In this document: one piece after another, positions 6,397 through 9,068 of the stretch
How positions within the stretch are numbered: the first letter of the stretch is position 1
Layout: each line of letters opens with the position of its first letter
Assembly (NCBI GenBank): GCA_021823085.1
Contig: JAKAPG010000056.1
Coordinates: forward strand, 1 to 9,068
DNA: 9,068 nt
Source: Thermoplasmata archaeon
GTDB lineage: Archaea > Thermoplasmatota > Thermoplasmata > Lutacidiplasmatales > UBA184
Direction: 5' to 3'
Program-made: the position numbers and the translations under genes
Notes under the pieces: model-generated
What the model saw: the letters and a program-made list of their open reading frames with translations, nothing else
Database searches by the model: none
What the model was told of the DNA's origin: nothing

Positions 6397-7332
6397 CTAG
6401 CCCGCCCTCCCGGACGGGAGGATCGAGGAGAGCAAGGCCATTCGAACCGGGACCGCGAGGAACGCCTGACGGAAGTAGGCCGCATGCGGCGTGCGATCGA
6501 CCTCCGGGTCCACCTCGCCGGCGCGAGGAAGGGGGTGGAGAACGATGAGCCGCGGCTTCGCTCCCTCGAGGACCGACGCATCCACGCGGTAGGAGCCCGC
6601 AACGGTGCGGTACTCACCCTCATCGGGGAACCGTTCCTTTTGGATCCGGGTGACGTAGAGGACGTCCGCATCGCGCACGGCGCGCTTGATCTCGGGCTCC
6701 TCGGTGATCTTCGCGCCCAGCGAATCGAGCTCCGAACGCAGATCCTCGGGGAGGGCGAGCGCCTTCGGAGCCGAGAGGACCATCTCCGAACCGTACTGAG
6801 CGAGCGCAAGCGAAAGCGAATGGACGGTCCGGCCGTACTTCAGGTCCCCGAGCAGTACGACCTTGAGCCCCGCGAGGGTGCCGAACGACTCCTCGATGGC
6901 CATCAGGTCGAGCAGGGCCTGCGTCGGATGCTGGTTCGCTCCGTCGCCGGCGTTGATCACCGGTTGGTCCGACGCGTCCGCGGCGAGCCGGGCCGCTCCC
7001 TCGTTGGGGTGGCGTAGGACGATGGCGTCGGAGTACGAGCTCAGCATCCGGATCGTGTCGTAGAGGCTCTCGCCCTTGCGCATCGAGGTGACGCCGATGT
7101 CGGCGATGGTCAGGCATCGGCCCCCGAGCCGCTGCACGGCCGCCTCGAACGAGAGACGCGTTCGCGTCGAGGGTTCGAAGAATGCGGTCGCGACGACGCG
7201 TCCGTCCAGCGCGTCGCTCGACTTCTTTCCTTCCGCGATGGGGATCAGTTTGCGGGCACGGTCGAGGATCTCGTTGATCTCCTCGGTCGAGAGGTCCCGG
7301 ATGGAAACAATGTCCCGGCCCCTCAGCGACAT
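6397..7332 (-). CDS. pyrB: Aspartate carbamoyltransferase catalytic subunit
   Basis: PyrB condenses carbamoyl phosphate and L-aspartate to N-carbamoyl-L-aspartate, the committed step of pyrimidine synthesis. From ATG 7332 the product is 311 aa, the usual length. The carbamoyl-phosphate loop STRTR is at 55-59, the mobile loop TSMRKGES around 82-89 brings Ser83 and Lys86 of the neighbouring subunit into the site, HPTQ is at 135-138 and HPLPR at 266-270. The frame also opens eight codons earlier at a TTG (7356), but ATG 7332 aligns with the normal N terminus (MSLRGRDIVS), and CTTAAG lies about 30 nt upstream of it, overlapping the TTG-start region. pyrB heads a tight cluster with pyrI and the GDT1-family gene and is divergent from the EamA transporter. 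No leader peptide or attenuator is seen in the 85-bp spacer. Confidence 0.97.
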   Translation of the reverse strand: MSLRGRDIVSIRDLSTEEINEILDRARKLIPIAEGKKSSDALDGRVVATAFFEPSTRTRLSFEAAVQRLGGRCLTIADIGVTSMRKGESLYDTIRMLSSYSDAIVLRHPNEGAARLAADASDQPVINAGDGANQHPTQALLDLMAIEESFGTLAGLKVVLLGDLKYGRTVHSLSLALAQYGSEMVLSAPKALALPEDLRSELDSLGAKITEEPEIKRAVRDADVLYVTRIQKERFPDEGEYRTVAGSYRVDASVLEGAKPRLIVLHPLPRAGEVDPEVDRTPHAAYFRQAFLAVPVRMALLSSILPSGRAG

Positions 7333-7357
7333 TCCGACGCGCGATTGAGGCGTCAAT

Positions 7358-7371
7358 GCTTAAGGATTATC
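7358..7371. promoter_or_regulatory. Shared promoter patch between pyrB and the EamA transporter
   Basis: GCTTAAGGATTATC is the only A/T-rich stretch in the 85-bp divergent spacer. Read on the minus strand, CTTAAG (7359-7364) lies about 30 nt before the pyrB ATG, fitting a near-leaderless pyrB transcript. Read on the plus strand, TTAAGGATTAT would place a start near 7390, giving the transporter a leader of about 25 nt with GGAG at 7396-7399 and 7401-7404 as weak ribosome sites. Because CTTAAG is palindromic, TBP could bind it in either direction and the two genes might compete for one box. Confidence 0.45.
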
Positions 7372-7417
7372 GCCTCCTCCCTCTCGCCGGACCCCGGAGC
7401 GGAGCCGCCCGAACTCG

Positions 7418-8362
7418 ATGGAAGAGTCTAGCGGCGAACCAACGTCGGCGCTCTCCGTCACGCTGTTCCTGACGATGAGCCTCGCCTGGGGGATCAACTA
7501 CATCTTCGTTGTCATCGGGCTCGGCTACGCCGCCCCTCTATGGCTCGCGGCATTGCGTGCGGCACTTGGAGCTGGGGTCGTGTTCGCATTCCTGCGCGCA
7601 ATCCAGCACCGAAGCGTACTGGATACCGCCGGACGTCGGGACGCGTTGCTCATCGGGATCCCGAGCACAGCGGGCTTCCTCGGACTCTGGTTCTACGCGG
7701 CCGCATCGGTCCCCGCTGGGGAGACGGCGATCCTCGTCTACACGTTCCCGCTCTGGGTGGCCCTTCTCTCCCCTTGGGCGCTGAGGCACCCGCTCTCGCG
7801 ACGTCACTGGCTCGCGATCGGGATTGGCTTTGCGGGGATCGTTTTCATATCGCAGCCGTGGTCGTTCGGCGCCGGCGCGATCGCGCCGATCTTCCTCGCC
7901 GAGCTGTTGGCGGCCGCGGTCTGCTGGGCGATCGGAACCGTGCTGATGCAGCGACGCTTTCCCACCCGGCTCGAGATGCGCGAGGCGAACATCTATCAGA
8001 TGGCCGGGGGAGCGGCTCTCCTGCTCCTCGCCGCACTGGCGGTCAACGGCCGTCAGGTCCCAGTTCCGTCGCCAATCCTGGGCCTCGTTCTACTCTGGAT
8101 CGGCGTGGTCGGGACCGGCTACGCCTACATCGTCTGGTATACGTTGCTCTCCCGGGTCCGCGCCGCGACCCTGTCGGCGTACACGTTCCTGGTTCCGATG
8201 ATCACCGCGCTCGCCTCCTCGATCGTCTTCCGCGAAACGTTCACCGCATACGAGATCGCCGGGATGGGGCTCGTCGTCGCCAGCATCTACCTCATCGGGA
8301 CCGCTCGTGCGCCCCCGTCGCCCAGGGACCGCGCGGCGAGCGCTGCCGTCGGGAACCCCTGA
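7418..8362 (+). CDS. EamA/DMT-family membrane transporter
   Basis: This is a 314-aa polytopic protein of the drug/metabolite transporter superfamily. About ten hydrophobic segments are arranged as two EamA repeats, roughly residues 13-142 and 155-293. Typical features are the AWGINYIFVVIGL start of helix 1, AETAILVYTFPLW-like helix 4 (here PAGETAILVYTFPLW), and in the second repeat VVGTGYAYIVWYTLL followed by ATLSAYTFLVPMITAL and a late SSIVFRETFTAYEIAGM segment. Members export or import amino acids, nucleobases, sugars or drugs; the substrate cannot be read from the sequence. The ATG at 7418 precedes helix 1 by a short polar tail and is preceded by weak GGAG sites. It is divergent from pyrB; a pyrimidine-related cargo is possible but rests only on that position. 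The last ~25 codons are polar and overlap the end of the convergent membrane gene. Confidence 0.93.
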   Translation: MEESSGEPTSALSVTLFLTMSLAWGINYIFVVIGLGYAAPLWLAALRAALGAGVVFAFLRAIQHRSVLDTAGRRDALLIGIPSTAGFLGLWFYAAASVPAGETAILVYTFPLWVALLSPWALRHPLSRRHWLAIGIGFAGIVFISQPWSFGAGAIAPIFLAELLAAAVCWAIGTVLMQRRFPTRLEMREANIYQMAGGAALLLLAALAVNGRQVPVPSPILGLVLLWIGVVGTGYAYIVWYTLLSRVRAATLSAYTFLVPMITALASSIVFRETFTAYEIAGMGLVVASIYLIGTARAPPSPRDRAASAAVGNP

Positions 8363-8897
8363 CGGCGCCCCTCTACGAAGGACCCAATGGCCCTGAACTC
8401 GCTGGGCTCGGAGGGTGGCCCGCGCGATAGCGGGACATTTCGCGTCGCAAATCGAAGGCACGCCTGAACGAGGATCACGCCCCTCCACGCGCCGAGGAAG
8501 AAGACGGCCATCAGGAACGAGTAGATCGCGTTGAAGTGGGTTGCGAGGAACGCCGACCCGAACCCGGCGGCGATGACAGTGAGCACGAGGGTGGATGCGG
8601 CGCTCGCCATCAAGAAGGGTCGGTGCAACCGTGCGACCGCGACGACCAAGCCCATCTCGATCGGGAGGAGCAGAACCCCGATGATGGCGTGCGCGGAGAG
8701 GTGGCCGTACGCGAGCGCGGAGGAGCCGAACAGGAACGAGGGGCTCGAGGGGAGGTTCGTCGTCCACAGCGCGACGGCGAGATCGAGCAGGAACTCGATC
8801 CCCCGGAGAGGGCACTGACCCCGGCCAACGCGCGGGCGGCCCGGGCCCGCCCGATGTCGAGCGGGACGAGACCGTGCTCACCCGGGGGTTCCGGCAT
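8287..8897 (-). CDS. Four-TM membrane protein of unknown function, apparently frameshifted
   Basis: I do not recognise this family. On the minus strand a frame ending at 8287 encodes four hydrophobic segments: one starting GIEFLLDLAVALW, one around HAIIGVLLLPIEMGLVVAV, one in FLMASAASTLVLTVIAAGF, and one in FNAIYSFLMAVFFLGAW. The stretch upstream of its first ATG (8655) is clearly membrane-like back to about 8802, yet has no ATG, GTG or TTG there. A second frame starting at ATG 8897 (MPEPPGEHGLVPLDIG, then an RAARALAG helix) runs into the same point. The two join smoothly if one base is added to the C run at 8800-8804, giving an intact product of about 203 aa. The break may be a sequencing error in a homopolymer or a real mutation. 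If unbroken, only 8655-8287 (122 aa) would be made, losing helix 1 and most of helix 2. Its tail overlaps the transporter's end by 76 bp. Confidence 0.55.
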
Positions 8898-8924
8898 CCT
8901 CGGTCGCCCAACTCGATTCCCGCG

Positions 8925-9068
8925 TCACTCATCGAGCCCAATCGATCCGCGCGGCCGAGCGCTCGTGCCGGCCCCCATTGGAGCGGACGGCCGCGAGGAA
9001 ACGTACCGGCGATTCCTCGCCGGTACGGCCAGGTCGTGGTAGTAAGCCCCTTTCTGTTCTAGGCAGCA
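8925..9068 (-). CDS. Possible C-terminal end of a further minus-strand gene
   Basis: An open minus-strand frame enters from the window edge and ends at TGA 8927-8925, giving 47 residues such as LEQKGAYYHDLAVPARNRRY followed by a low-complexity, Gly/Arg/Pro-rich tail. The tyrosine, aspartate and lysine content is more gene-like than the arginine-rich shadow frames, and the membrane gene's ATG lies 27 nt downstream without a TATA-like element of its own, so an upstream gene in the same operon would make sense. No family is recognised, the plus strand is also open here, and a strong hairpin falls within it, so this is tentative. Confidence 0.25.
   Translation of the reverse strand, partial: CCLEQKGAYYHDLAVPARNRRYVSSRPSAPMGAGTSARPRGSIGLDE
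9002..9027. repeat. Perfect inverted repeat (11-bp arms, 4-nt loop)
   Basis: CGTACCGGCGA (9002-9012) and TCGCCGGTACG (9017-9027) are exact complements around a TTCC loop, enough for a very stable RNA hairpin on either strand. No T-run follows on the plus strand immediately; TTTCTGTTCT comes about 24 nt later. It lies inside the possible minus-strand coding tail. It could be part of a structured RNA or regulatory site, or chance in GC-rich DNA. Confidence 0.5.

Noticed and set aside
6406..6421. Inverted repeat with 7-bp arms and a 2-nt centre at the end of pyrB
   Set aside because: It lies in the last codons of pyrB, the loop is too tight for a good hairpin, no T-run follows, and pyrI starts at once, so it is unlikely to be a terminator.
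7333..7356. TTG start eight codons upstream for pyrB
   Set aside because: The ATG at 7332 matches the normal PyrB N terminus, and the CTTAAG element directly abuts the TTG, so it would lie too close to serve as its promoter.
8090..8941. 283-codon minus-strand frame across the transporter end and membrane gene
   Set aside because: The translation is Arg/Pro/Gly-rich with no hydrophobic segments, while other frames over the same DNA encode clear membrane helices.
8991..9068. Possible tRNA or RNase P RNA fragment (GAGGAAA at 8995-9001, GGTAG-like stretch at 9038-9042)
   Set aside because: No cloverleaf could be folded, and the sequence after GAGGAAA does not match the conserved RNase P RNA core.

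Overview
This is a GC-rich window that most likely comes from an archaeon. The evidence is a pyrB-pyrI pair with the archaeal-type zinc-binding regulatory subunit, a deoxyhypusine-synthase-family gene, a TldD/TldE pair, and AT-rich TATA-like patches about 26-30 nt upstream of several start codons that have no good Shine-Dalgarno (leaderless expression). A GC-rich lineage of Thermoplasmatota is my guess; the sequence does not prove it. Nearly every gene has long antisense shadow ORFs, as expected at this GC content.

Layout. Positions 1-925 (-) hold carbamate kinase, nearly complete but cut by the window edge. A 111-bp divergent spacer carries an inverted repeat over a TATA-like element. Next come tldD (1037-2431, +) and tldE/pmbA (2428-3831, +), overlapping by ATGA. 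A small two-CxxC zinc-ribbon gene (3833-4057, -) converges on tldE with one base between them. A deoxyhypusine-synthase-family gene (4199-5275, -) has its own promoter. Upstream of it lies a tight minus-strand cluster read as pyrB (7332-6397), pyrI (6388-5927) and a TMEM165/GDT1-family membrane transporter (5923-5321), with gaps of 8 and 3 nt. pyrB diverges from an EamA/DMT transporter (7418-8362, +) across an 85-bp spacer. The right end has a minus-strand four-TM membrane protein of unknown function that appears frameshifted at a five-base C run, then a possible C-terminal fragment of a further minus-strand gene and a strong hairpin at the window edge.

How the genes relate. PyrB and PyrI form aspartate transcarbamoylase, the first committed step of pyrimidine synthesis, which consumes carbamoyl phosphate. 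Carbamate kinase, 5.4 kb away, makes or uses the same metabolite, but no operon joins them. TldD and TldE form a heteromeric metalloprotease. The deoxyhypusine-synthase-family protein keeps the catalytic lysine but has lost several substrate-binding positions of canonical enzymes, so its substrate is uncertain. I found no CRISPR array, insertion sequence, rRNA or convincing tRNA. Most of the window is core metabolism; the points worth a second look are the deoxyhypusine-synthase-like active site, the altered GDT1 motifs, the dyad over the tldD TATA and the frameshifted membrane gene.
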